DNA from: Sphingobium sp. B2D3C
GTDB lineage: Bacteria; Pseudomonadota; Alphaproteobacteria; Sphingomonadales; Sphingomonadaceae
NCBI RefSeq assembly: GCF_025961835.1
Contig: NZ_JAOQOK010000001.1
Coordinates: 1,054,001-1,118,000 of the forward strand
Direction of reading: 5' to 3'
DNA length: 64,000 bases
Shown here: positions 27,695 through 36,255 of the stretch, in pieces
How positions within the stretch are numbered: position 1 is the stretch's first letter
Layout: every line of letters starts with the position of its first letter
Notes under the pieces: model-generated
The model's input: the letters and a program-made list of their open reading frames with translations, nothing else
What the model was told of the DNA's origin: nothing
Databases searched by the model: none
Position numbers and translations under genes: made by a program

Positions 27695-27883
27695 TCACTT
27701 CTTGTCGGTCGTGCTCTTGGCCGGGGCAGCGAGCGATGCAGTCGTCGTGCTCTTGGCCGGCTTGGCGGGCTTGGACACCTTGTGAGGGCTTTCCTTCGCC
27801 GGTGCCGTCTTGGCCGACGCGACAACCGGCGTGGCAATGGCTGCGAGGGATGCCAGGCCGGCAATGATCAGGCGACGGTTCAT
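27695..27883 (-). CDS. Small Lys/Ala/Pro-rich exported protein
   Basis: A 62-residue protein with a clear signal peptide (MNRRLIIAGLASLAAIA, cleavage near VASA-K) and a mature tail of about 38 residues made of repeated PAK/PAKS units (SKPAKPAKSTTTAS...APAKSTTDKK), very basic and low-complexity. AAGGAGAT seven bases before the ATG is an excellent ribosome-binding site. No family recognised. It could bind anionic surface polymers; that is inference from charge only. Confidence 0.75.
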   Translation of the reverse strand: MNRRLIIAGLASLAAIATPVVASAKTAPAKESPHKVSKPAKPAKSTTTASLAAPAKSTTDKK

Positions 27884-28060
27884 GAGGGTATCTCCTTCAA
27901 CAAGCGACCCTTCGTGGATCGCAAGCCCCTTATGGCCCCGCGCACCGAACCGGAGCATGGCGCCTGCATGAACTTTTGGACATGTGGGAAAGCGGGGTGG
28001 CGCACGATCCGCTGCCGCCAAAGAATAGCGACCGGAAGAGAAAGTCCGCGTGAGAAGATT

Positions 28061-28150
28061 TGGCGGACAGGGTGGGATTCGAACCCACGGTGAGCTTCCA
28101 CCCACGGCGGTTTTCAAGACCGCTGCCTTAAACCACTCGGCCACCTGTCC
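28061..28150 (-). tRNA. tRNA-Ser (anticodon TGA)
   Basis: On the minus strand the acceptor GGACAGG pairs with CCTGTCC; discriminator G and encoded CCA follow. The anticodon loop has CTTGAAA with TGA, there is a long variable arm (CCGTGGGTGGAAGCTCACCG) typical of type II tRNAs, and a T arm GGTTCGAATCC. The length is 90 bases. Confidence 0.97.
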
Positions 28151-28298
28151 GTTGTCCCGCGCCCTAATCGAAACTGTTCAGCAAAGGAAGCCCGCGCGAG
28201 CGAGGGATTGTTGCGCGGGCGGTTCGTCGCAGGGGCGATGCGTCCAATTGCGGAGGCTTGCCTTGCGCGCCGTGCGTCAACTCTGCCAATATGCACCG

Positions 28299-29381
28299 AT
28301 GACAACGCACTCGCTTCGCCGTCGGCTCCTGCCGCTATGCGGTCTCGCTCTTGGTCTTTCCCTCGCGGCGCAAGTCTCCGCCAGTGCGCAGGCGCTGCCG
28401 TCGTCGAATGATCCGGTCGATGCGCAGACGGCGACCGGATTTACAAGCTACCTGGAGAGCTTGCGGGGCAAGGCGCGGGCGCAAGGCGTGAGCGATGCGA
28501 CATTCGACCGTGCAATTGCCGGGCTGAGCTTCAATCCGCGTGTCGCGGCGCTGGATCGCGGTAATCTGCCGACAGCCGACAATGCCCCGATTCCCGATTT
28601 CGAGCCCTATCGCCAGCGCCACATCGATGCGCGCAAGATTGCCCGCGGCCGCGCGGTCTACACTGCCAATCGCGCGCTGTTGGTGGCGATCGAACGCGAT
28701 GCGGGCGTGCCAGAGGAGATCATGGTCGCGATTTACGGCCATGAGACGAATTACGGCACGATCAGCGGCGATTTCGACCTGCTGCGCTCGCTGGCGACGC
28801 TGGCTTATGAAGGGCGCCGGCGCGCGCTGTTCGAGCCGGAACTGCTGGCTGTGATGTCGATGATGCAGCGCGGCGTTCCGCGTGAGCGGCTGGTCGGCAG
28901 CTATGCTGGCGCGTTCGGCTATCCGCAGTTCCTGCCCAGCGTCTATCTGCGCGATGCGGTGGATGCCGATGGTGACGGAACGCCCAATATCTGGTCGAGC
29001 GAGCCCGATGCGCTGGCCTCCATCGCCAATTATTTCCAGCGTGCCGGCTGGCGCAAGGGTGAGCCATGGGGCGTCGCGGTGCGGCTGCCGACCGGGTTCG
29101 ACCGCGGGCGGATCACCAGCACGCTCAATCCCACTCGCTGCCCGCGCGTGTTCGGTCGCCACAGTCGCTGGCTTTCAATGCGCGAGTGGCAGGCGCTCGG
29201 AATCATGCCGGAGGGCGGCTCCTGGCCGGATGGCAGCATTCAGGCGACGCTGATCGAGCCGGATGGCCCGGGCAAGACGGCCTATCTGCTCACCGGCAAT
29301 TACCGCGTGATCCTCGACTATAACTGCTCGAACTTCTACGCGCTGTCCGTCGGCCTACTGGCTGATGCGGTCCGGCCCTGA
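28299..29381 (+). CDS. Lytic murein transglycosylase (MltB-like)
   Basis: Cleaves the MurNAc-GlcNAc bond in the periplasm with formation of 1,6-anhydroMurNAc. The product is 360 residues from the ATG at 28299, with a signal peptide (RRLLPLCGLALGL...VSASAQA). The SLT_2 domain carries the catalytic glutamate in VAIYGHETNYG and the substrate motif GSYAGAFGYPQFLPS, then DADGDGTPNIW and a C-terminal cysteine pair. The frame is open upstream to 28050 but runs into tRNA-Ser, so the later start is right. Confidence 0.9.
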   Translation: MTTHSLRRRLLPLCGLALGLSLAAQVSASAQALPSSNDPVDAQTATGFTSYLESLRGKARAQGVSDATFDRAIAGLSFNPRVAALDRGNLPTADNAPIPDFEPYRQRHIDARKIARGRAVYTANRALLVAIERDAGVPEEIMVAIYGHETNYGTISGDFDLLRSLATLAYEGRRRALFEPELLAVMSMMQRGVPRERLVGSYAGAFGYPQFLPSVYLRDAVDADGDGTPNIWSSEPDALASIANYFQRAGWRKGEPWGVAVRLPTGFDRGRITSTLNPTRCPRVFGRHSRWLSMREWQALGIMPEGGSWPDGSIQATLIEPDGPGKTAYLLTGNYRVILDYNCSNFYALSVGLLADAVRP

Positions 29382-29478
29382 TCCGGGGCTAGGCAGAGCC
29401 ATGGCGGATGGCTAAGGACGGAGCGAAGCCGCGATGCCCGCAGGGCGCGCGATGACCTGTCAACGACCGGATTTTCTC

Positions 29479-30639
29479 ATGCGCGCACTTCTGCCGATTG
29501 CCCTCGTTCTGCCGCTCTTCCTGTCCGCCGCGCAGGCGAACACGCCAAGCTACACCTCCGAGGCCTCCGTCGCCTATATGGTCGATCTGTCGTCCGGCCG
29601 GGTGCTGTTCGACAAGGATGCGGACCGGCGGATGCCGCCGGCCTCCATGGCCAAGATGATGACCGCGCATGTGGCGTTCAATCTCATCAAGCAGGGCAAG
29701 CTGCGGCTCGACCAGAAGTTCACCGTCCGTCCGGAAACCTGGCGCAAGTGGCACAGCCAGGGCTCGACCATGTTCCTCTCCGTCAATGAGGAAGTCTCGG
29801 TCGAGAACCTGCTGCACGGCATCGTCACGCTCTCGGGCAATGATGCCTGCGTGGTGCTGGCCGAGGGCATTGCCGGCTCGGAAGAGGCCTTCACCGATCT
29901 CATGAATGCCGAAGCCAAGCGGCTGGGCATGACCAACAGCCATTTTGCGAACACCACCGGTTGGCCCGACGAAGGCCGCACCTACACCACCGCCCGCGAT
30001 CTCGCGACGCTGGCCCGCAACACGCTGGAAGAGACGCCGGACCTCTACAAGCAATTCTACACGGTCAAGTCCTTCACCTGGGGCCAGACCATGGGCGGAT
30101 CGGAGATCAGCCAGGCGAATCGCAACCCGATTCTCGGGCGTGTGGATGGCGCGGATGGCCTAAAGACCGGCCATACCGAGGAGGCAGGCTACGGCTTCAC
30201 CGGCTCGGCCCAGCAGAATGGCCGCCGTCTCGTGATGGTCGTCGCGGGCCTCACCAGCTTCAATGGCCGTGTCGAGGAATCGGTGCGCTTCATGGATTGG
30301 GGCTTCAAGGCCTGGCGGTCCAAACCGCTGGCCAAGAAGGGCGTTACCCTGGGGCAGGCGCAGGTCCAGGGCGGCTGGGCACGCTCGGTCGATCTGGTGA
30401 CTCCGCGCGATCTCGTCGCGACCGTGCCAATTGCGGCGGCGAATGGCGAGATCAAGGCGCGTGTCGTCTATCGCGGCCCGATCAAGGCGCCGATCGCGCA
30501 GGGGCAGGAGATCGCGCAGCTCGTGGTGGATGCCGGTGACGGGACTACGCAGACCTTGCCGCTTGTAGCCAAGGAAGCTGTCGCAGAAGGCGGCTTCTTC
30601 GCGCGCCTGTGGAACGGCTTCCTCTCCTTCTTTAGCTGA
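29479..30639 (+). CDS. D-alanyl-D-alanine carboxypeptidase (PBP5/6-like)
   Basis: Trims the terminal D-Ala from peptidoglycan pentapeptides in the periplasm. Seen are the signal peptide (MRALLPIALVLPLF...AQA), the three penicillin-binding motifs SMAK (PPASMAKMMT), SGN (TLSGNDACV) and KTG (GLKTGHTEEAG), and a PBP5 C-terminal beta domain. The protein ends in an amphipathic tail (ARLWNGFLSFFS) likely to anchor it to the membrane. The start is ambiguous: ATG at 29434, 29452 or 29479; the last begins the signal peptide directly. It lies 8 bases before tmk, so a joint transcript with tmk-holB is likely. Confidence 0.92.
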   Translation: MRALLPIALVLPLFLSAAQANTPSYTSEASVAYMVDLSSGRVLFDKDADRRMPPASMAKMMTAHVAFNLIKQGKLRLDQKFTVRPETWRKWHSQGSTMFLSVNEEVSVENLLHGIVTLSGNDACVVLAEGIAGSEEAFTDLMNAEAKRLGMTNSHFANTTGWPDEGRTYTTARDLATLARNTLEETPDLYKQFYTVKSFTWGQTMGGSEISQANRNPILGRVDGADGLKTGHTEEAGYGFTGSAQQNGRRLVMVVAGLTSFNGRVEESVRFMDWGFKAWRSKPLAKKGVTLGQAQVQGGWARSVDLVTPRDLVATVPIAAANGEIKARVVYRGPIKAPIAQGQEIAQLVVDAGDGTTQTLPLVAKEAVAEGGFFARLWNGFLSFFS

Positions 30640-30647
30640 GTACCGAC

Positions 30648-31277
30648 ATGACGCGCGGCCGCTTCATCACGCTGGAAGGCGGGGAGGGCGTCGGCAAGTC
30701 CACGCAGGCCCGTCTGCTTGCGGACGCGCTCGAGGCGCGCTGCATCGAGACAGTGCTGACCCGCGAGCCCGGTGGCAGCGAAGGCGCCGAGGCCATTCGC
30801 GGCCTCCTGCTCTCCGGTGCGGCGGATCGCTGGAGTGTGCGCGCTGAAGCGCTGCTCTTCGCCGCGGCACGGGCCGATCATGCCGAGCGCACCATTCTGC
30901 CGGCCGTGGAGGCCGGCAAATGGGTGATCTGCGACCGGTTTCTGGACAGCAGCCGTGCCTATCAGGGCGTGGGCGGCGTGCTGAGCGACGACGACATTCT
31001 GACCCTCCACCGCATCGGCTCGGGCGGGCTGTTGCCGGATCGCACCCTGCTCCTCGCCCTGCCGCTCGATGAGAGCAGCGAGCGGGCCGGCGCGCGGGAT
31101 GCCGGGGCGGTGGATCGGATCGGCGGGCGCGATGCTGGTTTTCATCGCGATGTGGCCGAGTCCTTCCGCCGGTTCGCAGCCGCTGAACCGGCGCGTTTCC
31201 GGGACATTGATGCCAGCGGATCGATGGAGACGGTGCGCGATCGGCTGCTGGCTGCGCTCGCCGACTGGCTGCCATGA
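30648..31277 (+). CDS. tmk: Thymidylate kinase
   Basis: Phosphorylates dTMP to dTDP. The 209-residue product has the P-loop LEGGEGVGKSTQ near residues 9-20, TREPGGSEGAEAIR, the DRFLDSSRAYQG motif and the lid region with ARDAGAVDRI. A GTACCG spacer separates it from the dac gene, and it overlaps holB by four bases (ATGA). tmk-holB-(metG)-tatD is a widely conserved order and is seen here with an Nramp gene inserted. Confidence 0.96.
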   Translation: MTRGRFITLEGGEGVGKSTQARLLADALEARCIETVLTREPGGSEGAEAIRGLLLSGAADRWSVRAEALLFAAARADHAERTILPAVEAGKWVICDRFLDSSRAYQGVGGVLSDDDILTLHRIGSGGLLPDRTLLLALPLDESSERAGARDAGAVDRIGGRDAGFHRDVAESFRRFAAAEPARFRDIDASGSMETVRDRLLAALADWLP

Positions 31278-32254
31278 CGCGCTGGCTCGGCCATGACGAG
31301 CAGATCGCGACGCTGATCGAGGCGAGCGCGACGACGCGCCTTCATCATGGCTGGATCTTCGCCGGGCCGCGAGGGCTGGGCAAGGCCGGGATCGCCTATG
31401 ATTTCGCCCGGCGGCTGCTGGTCAGCGGGGCGGGACGTCCCGTTCCGTCGGATCGGCTTGCACCGGACCCCACAGACCCGGCCATGCGCCTGTTCGACGG
31501 CGGCGCCCATCCCGATTTCATGCGGCTCGAACGACTTGAGCGTGACAGCAAGACTGACAGCGCGGCACTCGCCCGCAACATCACCGTCGATCAGGTGCGC
31601 AGCCTCTCACGCCTGCTGCACAGCGCGCCTTCCATGGGCAGCCGCCGGGTCGTGCTGATCGACAGCGCGGACGATCTGGAGGCTGGCGCGGCCAATGCCT
31701 TGCTCAAGAGCCTGGAAGAGCCGCCGACGGGCGCGATCTTCCTGCTCGTGGCGCATCGGCCCGGTCGCCTGCTGCCTACTATTCGCTCGCGCTGCCGGGT
31801 GCTGCGCTTCGCACCGCTGGATGATGCGAGCATGGCGCAGGCGCTGGCGACCGCGCTGCCGGAGGTGCCAGAGCCTGAGCGCGCTGCGCTGGCGGCCAGT
31901 GCCGAGGGATCGCCGGGGCAGGCGATCGCCAATCGCGATCTGGATCTGCCCGGGCTGGAACGCGCGCTGGATGCGATCGCGCAGGGTGGACGCGGCGGGG
32001 AGGGCGCCCGCGCCGGCCTGATGAGCGCGCTCTCGGGTGTCGCGGCACGCCCCCGCCTCGAAGCCTTTGTCGATCTTGTGCCGCGCTACATTGCCCGCCG
32101 TCTGCGGGGTGCGCCCGCACCCAGTCTCGGGCCGGGCATCGCCGCCTATGAGGAAGCGCAGCGCCTCGGCGCCGGCGCTGTCACCCCGCTGCAGCTCGAG
32201 CCCGGCGCGCTGGTCTACACCCTGTGCGAGACCGTGGCGCGAGTCGGGCGATAG
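31274..32254 (+). CDS. holB: DNA polymerase III delta-prime subunit
   Basis: A clamp-loader subunit. The 326-residue AAA+-type protein shows LHHGWIFAGPRGLGKAGIAYDFARRLL, in which the P-loop has the weak form GPRGLGKA seen in delta-prime, then DQVRSLSRLLHSAPSMG, RVVLIDSADDLEAGAANALLKSLEEPP and IRSRCRVLRF. No zinc-binding CxxC cluster is visible; it is often reduced in alphaproteobacteria. It is coupled to tmk by overlap. Confidence 0.93.
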   Translation: MTRWLGHDEQIATLIEASATTRLHHGWIFAGPRGLGKAGIAYDFARRLLVSGAGRPVPSDRLAPDPTDPAMRLFDGGAHPDFMRLERLERDSKTDSAALARNITVDQVRSLSRLLHSAPSMGSRRVVLIDSADDLEAGAANALLKSLEEPPTGAIFLLVAHRPGRLLPTIRSRCRVLRFAPLDDASMAQALATALPEVPEPERAALAASAEGSPGQAIANRDLDLPGLERALDAIAQGGRGGEGARAGLMSALSGVAARPRLEAFVDLVPRYIARRLRGAPAPSLGPGIAAYEEAQRLGAGAVTPLQLEPGALVYTLCETVARVGR

Positions 32255-32279
32255 GTGCTCGCTGGCCTTTCTGAATAGG

Positions 32280-32356
32280 GTGCTCCTGCGAAGGCAGGAG
32301 CCCAGGGCCCAACCGACGGACCTAACCGCCTTAGACTCCTGCCTTCGCAGGAGCAC
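32280..32356. repeat. Sphingomonad intergenic inverted-repeat element
   Basis: A 21-base unit, GTGCTCCTGCGAAGGCAGGAG (given as 20+1: it begins at 32280), recurs as an exact inverted copy at 32336-32356. Each copy is itself a hairpin (CTCCTGC-GAAG-GCAGGAG). The whole 77 bases can therefore fold either as one long cruciform or two tetraloop hairpins. CTCCTGCGAAGGCAGGAG-type elements recur between genes in sphingomonads (from memory). It lies in the 201-base gap after holB, where it may also act as a terminator. Confidence 0.8.
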
Positions 32357-32455
32357 ATCCAGCCCTACATCATCGGCCCCCGTACAGGAAAATCACCACC
32401 CCGCCAAAATCGCGCTATACCCCTCGCGGGACAGTGAGCGTGGGGGACTGACAGG

Positions 32456-33778
32456 ATGGCGAGCGAGCACAGGCAAACCCGAGATGCGCCCGACTTGCCT
32501 TCCACACCGCTAGACGAAACCCCGCCCGTCGGACTGGAGCGCTGGAAACGCCTTGGCCCCGGCATCGTCGTGGCCGCGACCGGCGTCGGCGCGGGCGATC
32601 TTGTCGCCACGCTCGTTGCCGGCGCGCGCTTTGGCTATGCCTTGCTGTGGGCCGCCGTCATCGGCTGCATCATCAAGATCGCGCTGGCCGAGGCGACCGG
32701 GCGCTATCATCTCGCCACCGGTTCGACGATGCTGCAGGGCTGGCGCTCGCTCGGCCATTGGACGAGCTGGTATTTCGGCATCTACATCCTGATCTGGGGC
32801 TTCGTGTATGGCGGCACGGCGATGAGCGCGACCGCGCTGCCGCTCGCCGCGATGTTCCCGGGCCTATTGCCATTCTGGGCGTGGGGCATGGCGTCGGGCC
32901 TCGCCGGCGCGCTGTTCGTCCTGTTCAATCGCTATGCGGTGTTCGAGGCCGTGATGAAGCTGCTGATCGGCGTCATGTTCGTCGTCGTTGTCGGGCTTGC
33001 GATCCTCGTCATGCCCGATCTCGACGCAGCACTGATCGGCCTCGCGCCCACGCTGCCGGAGGGCTCGGCCATCTACACGCTGGGCCTCATCGGCGGCGTC
33101 GGCGGCACGATTACGCTCGCGGCCTATGGCTATTGGGTCAATGCCAAGGGATGGCGCTCCCCAGCCTGGATCCCGATGATGCGGTTCGACAATCGCGTGG
33201 CCTATATCGCGACGGGGGTGTTCGTCATCGCGATGCTCATCGTCGGTGCCGAACTGCTCTACACCGCGCAGATCGCGCTTTCCGGTGGCGACCGGGGCCT
33301 GCTCGACCTGGGCGCGGTGCTGGAAGCGCGCTTCGGGCGCACCGTGGCGACCTTGTTCCTCATCGGGTTCGCGGCGACGACCTTTTCGTCCGTGCTCGGC
33401 GTCTGGCAAGGCGTGTCGCTGCTGTTTGCGGATTTCGTCCGCAGTATCCGGGCGGAGCGGGCGGGGGAGACTGCCGTGCATGATCCGGCCATCGCGGCGA
33501 CGCTGGACCGGACGCCGGCTTTCCGCTTCTACGTCCTCTGGCTCACCTTCCCACCCATGCTCCTGCTGTTTCTGGGCCAGCCTTTTGCGCTCATCATCGC
33601 TTACGGCGCGTTCGGTGCCTTCTTCATGCCCTTCCTCGCTGTCACGCTCATGTGGCTGCTGAATTCGAAAGCCGTGCCAGCGCAATGGCGCTCGGGCTGG
33701 TGGTCGAACCTGATGCTGGGGCTGGCTTCGCTGCTATTTGCGGTGCTGTGCGTGGATCAGATCCGCTCGCTGCTATAG
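32456..33778 (+). CDS. Nramp-family (Nramp-related) metal-ion transporter
   Basis: A polytopic inner-membrane protein of 440 residues with about 11 hydrophobic segments and the overall Nramp layout. The classical TM1 motif DPGN is replaced by GVGAGDL, and the TM6 MPH motif is replaced by a GYWVNAKGW-containing segment. Sequences of this type form an Nramp-related branch whose substrate need not be manganese or iron. The N-terminus (about 27 residues) is Pro/Glu-rich. The start ATG at 32456 has GGGGGA further upstream. The gene interrupts the usual holB-metG spacing. Confidence 0.82.
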   Translation: MASEHRQTRDAPDLPSTPLDETPPVGLERWKRLGPGIVVAATGVGAGDLVATLVAGARFGYALLWAAVIGCIIKIALAEATGRYHLATGSTMLQGWRSLGHWTSWYFGIYILIWGFVYGGTAMSATALPLAAMFPGLLPFWAWGMASGLAGALFVLFNRYAVFEAVMKLLIGVMFVVVVGLAILVMPDLDAALIGLAPTLPEGSAIYTLGLIGGVGGTITLAAYGYWVNAKGWRSPAWIPMMRFDNRVAYIATGVFVIAMLIVGAELLYTAQIALSGGDRGLLDLGAVLEARFGRTVATLFLIGFAATTFSSVLGVWQGVSLLFADFVRSIRAERAGETAVHDPAIAATLDRTPAFRFYVLWLTFPPMLLLFLGQPFALIIAYGAFGAFFMPFLAVTLMWLLNSKAVPAQWRSGWWSNLMLGLASLLFAVLCVDQIRSLL

Positions 33779-33903
33779 GTTGCGGCTTTCCGTGCGGCGC
33801 TGTGCTGCGGGGTGGAGAGGAGTCTAGGCATCCTAACTGTACCCCGCTAGAGAAGCCGCAAGCGAAGGCCGCGCCTCAGACGGCCCTTATCCAGCAGGAA
33901 ATC

Positions 33904-35469
33904 ATGCCCAAACCCTTCACCATTACCACGGCGATCAGTTACCCCAATGGCCGCCCGCATATCGGCCATGCCTATGAAGCAATCGCGACGGACGCCTTCG
34001 CCCGCGCGGCCCGGATGATGGGGCGGGACGTGTTCTTCCAGACAGGCACCGACGAGCATGGCCTCAAAATGGCGCAGGCCGCCCGTGCGCGCGGCGTTGA
34101 GCCCGTCGTTCTGGCCGATGAGATGTCAGGCTATTTCAGGGAGATGGATGATCTTCTGAACATCAGCTATGATCGCTTCATTCGCACTAGTGAGCCTGCC
34201 CATCATGTCGCAAGCCAGGCCATTTGGCAGGCGATGGTCGACAATGGCGACCTGTATCTGGATCGCTATGAAGGTTGGTACTCGGTCCGCGATGAGGCCT
34301 ATTATGATGAAAGCGAGCTAAGTGTCAGCGATGGCGGGGAAAAGCTCTCTCCGCAGGGCACGCCGGTGGAGTGGACCGTGGAGGAAAGCTGGTTCTTCCG
34401 CCTCTCGGCCTATCAGGACCGCCTGCTCGCGCTGTATCTCGATCAGCCGGACTTCATTCAGCCCGAGAGCCGCCGCAACGAAATTCTCCGTTTCGTGGAG
34501 GGCGGGCTGCGCGATTTGTCCGTCTCTCGCACCAGCTTCGATTGGGGCGTGAAGGTCCCCGGCTCGCCGGATCACGTCATGTATGTGTGGGTCGATGCGC
34601 TCACCAACTATCTCACGGGTTGCGGCTATCCCTCTGATCCAGAACGCATGGCGCGCTACTGGGCGGAAGGGGGCGATATCGTCCACATCATCGGCAAGGA
34701 TATCGTACGCTTCCACACGGTCTACTGGCCGGCCTTCCTGATGAGCGCGAAATTGCCTTTGCCGAAAACGGTGTTCGGCCACGGCTTCCTGCTCAATCGC
34801 GGCGAGAAAATGTCCAAATCGCTGGGGAACGTGGCCGATCCGGTCGAGCTGGCCGAGACCTTTGGCGTCGATCCGCTGCGCTACTTCCTACTGGCCGAGG
34901 TCGGCTTCGGCAATGATGGCAGCTATAGCGCGGAAGCCATTGTTCATAAATCGAATACCGAGCTTGGAAACGCCTTCGGCAATCTCGCCCAGCGCGTGCT
35001 GAGCTTCATTGCCAAGAACCTGGAAGGCCGTGTGCCCACACCGGCACCCAATGCTGATGACGAAGCCTTGCTGGCGCAGGTGCAGCAGATTGCCATGCAG
35101 GATGTTCCGGGCGCCTTCGAGCGCTTCGCCCCGCACGACGCGATCCAGGCCTGGCTGCGCGCGGCCTATGCCTGCAACGCCTATGTGGATGCGCAGGCGC
35201 CCTGGGCGCTCCGCAAGACCGATCCGGCTCGTATGGAGGCCGTGCTGGCGACGCTCTATGTCAGCATTGCGACGCTGGCCGTCTCTGCCCTGCCGGTCAT
35301 CCCGCGCAGCGCAGAGGAACTGCTCGACCGCATGGGGCTGCCCCAGGATGCGCGCACCTTCAGCGCCATCGGCACGGACTGGTACACGCCGCTGCGCGCG
35401 AGCGGCCATGTCGTCGGCCCGCAGCAGCCGCTCTTCCCCCGCCTTGAACTCCCCGCCGCGGAGGCCTGA
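33904..35469 (+). CDS. metG: Methionyl-tRNA synthetase
   Basis: Charges tRNA-Met. The product is 521 residues from the ATG at 33904 (AGGA seven bases upstream); the longer open frame to 33652 overlaps the transporter gene and is not used. Motifs: class I HIGH in NGRPHIGHAYEA (near residue 16), KMSKS in GEKMSKSLGNVADPVE, and WYSVRDEAYYDESEL at the site where other MetRS types carry a zinc knuckle, so this is the zinc-free MetG2 type. There is no C-terminal tRNA-binding extension. The stop overlaps the tatD start (TGATG). Confidence 0.97.
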   Translation: MPKPFTITTAISYPNGRPHIGHAYEAIATDAFARAARMMGRDVFFQTGTDEHGLKMAQAARARGVEPVVLADEMSGYFREMDDLLNISYDRFIRTSEPAHHVASQAIWQAMVDNGDLYLDRYEGWYSVRDEAYYDESELSVSDGGEKLSPQGTPVEWTVEESWFFRLSAYQDRLLALYLDQPDFIQPESRRNEILRFVEGGLRDLSVSRTSFDWGVKVPGSPDHVMYVWVDALTNYLTGCGYPSDPERMARYWAEGGDIVHIIGKDIVRFHTVYWPAFLMSAKLPLPKTVFGHGFLLNRGEKMSKSLGNVADPVELAETFGVDPLRYFLLAEVGFGNDGSYSAEAIVHKSNTELGNAFGNLAQRVLSFIAKNLEGRVPTPAPNADDEALLAQVQQIAMQDVPGAFERFAPHDAIQAWLRAAYACNAYVDAQAPWALRKTDPARMEAVLATLYVSIATLAVSALPVIPRSAEELLDRMGLPQDARTFSAIGTDWYTPLRASGHVVGPQQPLFPRLELPAAEA

Positions 35470-36251
35470 TGCTCGTCGATAGCCATTGTCACCTCAATTA
35501 TGAGGGGCTGGTGGAGGATCAGCCCGCCGTCCTCGCCCGTGCCCGTGCGGCGGGGGTGGGGACGATGCTCAACATCTCCACCCGCGAGCGCGAGTGGGCC
35601 GCGATTATCGGACTGGCCGACCGCGAGGCGGACGTCTGGGCGAGCGTGGGCATTCATCCGCATGAGGCGGATAGCCATGCCCATGTCGATACCGCCAAGC
35701 TTGTGGCCGCTGCGGCCAATCCCCGCGTCGTCGGCATTGGCGAAACCGGGCTGGATTATTATTACGACCATAGCGATCGCGCCCAGCAGCAGACGAGCTT
35801 TCGCGCCCATATCGCCGCCGCCCGGGAGACCGGTCTACCGATCATCATTCACACCCGCGATGCTGAGGCGGACACCGCCGCTGTTCTGCGGGACGAGATG
35901 GGGCAGGGGACATTCACCGGGGTGATCCACTGCTTCACCGCCAGCGATGCCTTTGCCGATATCGCGCTGGATCTCGGCCTGTTCATCAGCATTTCTGGTA
36001 TTGTGACCTTCAAGAACGCCAAGGCGTTGCAGCAGACGGCGGCGCGCATCCCGGCCGACCGCTTGTTGGTCGAGACGGACTCGCCCTTCCTCGCGCCGAT
36101 GCCGCACCGCGGGCGGCCCTGCGAGCCGGCCTTCGTCGCGGATACCGCGCGCTTCCTGGCCGATCTCCGTGGCGAGTCTCTGGAGGCGCTGACGCAGGCA
36201 ACGACGCGCAACTTCTTCGCCCTGTTCTCCCGCGCCGCGCCGGTCGCGTGA
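35469..36251 (+). CDS. TatD-family hydrolase (metal-dependent DNase-like)
   Basis: A TIM-barrel metal hydrolase of 260 residues. Metal-binding motifs run in order: DSHCHLN, the glutamate in GIGETGLDYYY, HTRDAEAD, IHCFTAS and ETDSPFLAPMPHRG. Relatives are 3'-5' exonucleases or D-aminoacyl-tRNA deacylase-like enzymes; the exact activity here cannot be told. The ATG overlaps the metG stop by one base, and the MBL gene follows after 4 bases. Confidence 0.92.
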   Translation: MLVDSHCHLNYEGLVEDQPAVLARARAAGVGTMLNISTREREWAAIIGLADREADVWASVGIHPHEADSHAHVDTAKLVAAAANPRVVGIGETGLDYYYDHSDRAQQQTSFRAHIAAARETGLPIIIHTRDAEADTAAVLRDEMGQGTFTGVIHCFTASDAFADIALDLGLFISISGIVTFKNAKALQQTAARIPADRLLVETDSPFLAPMPHRGRPCEPAFVADTARFLADLRGESLEALTQATTRNFFALFSRAAPVA

Positions 36252-36255
36252 CGCC

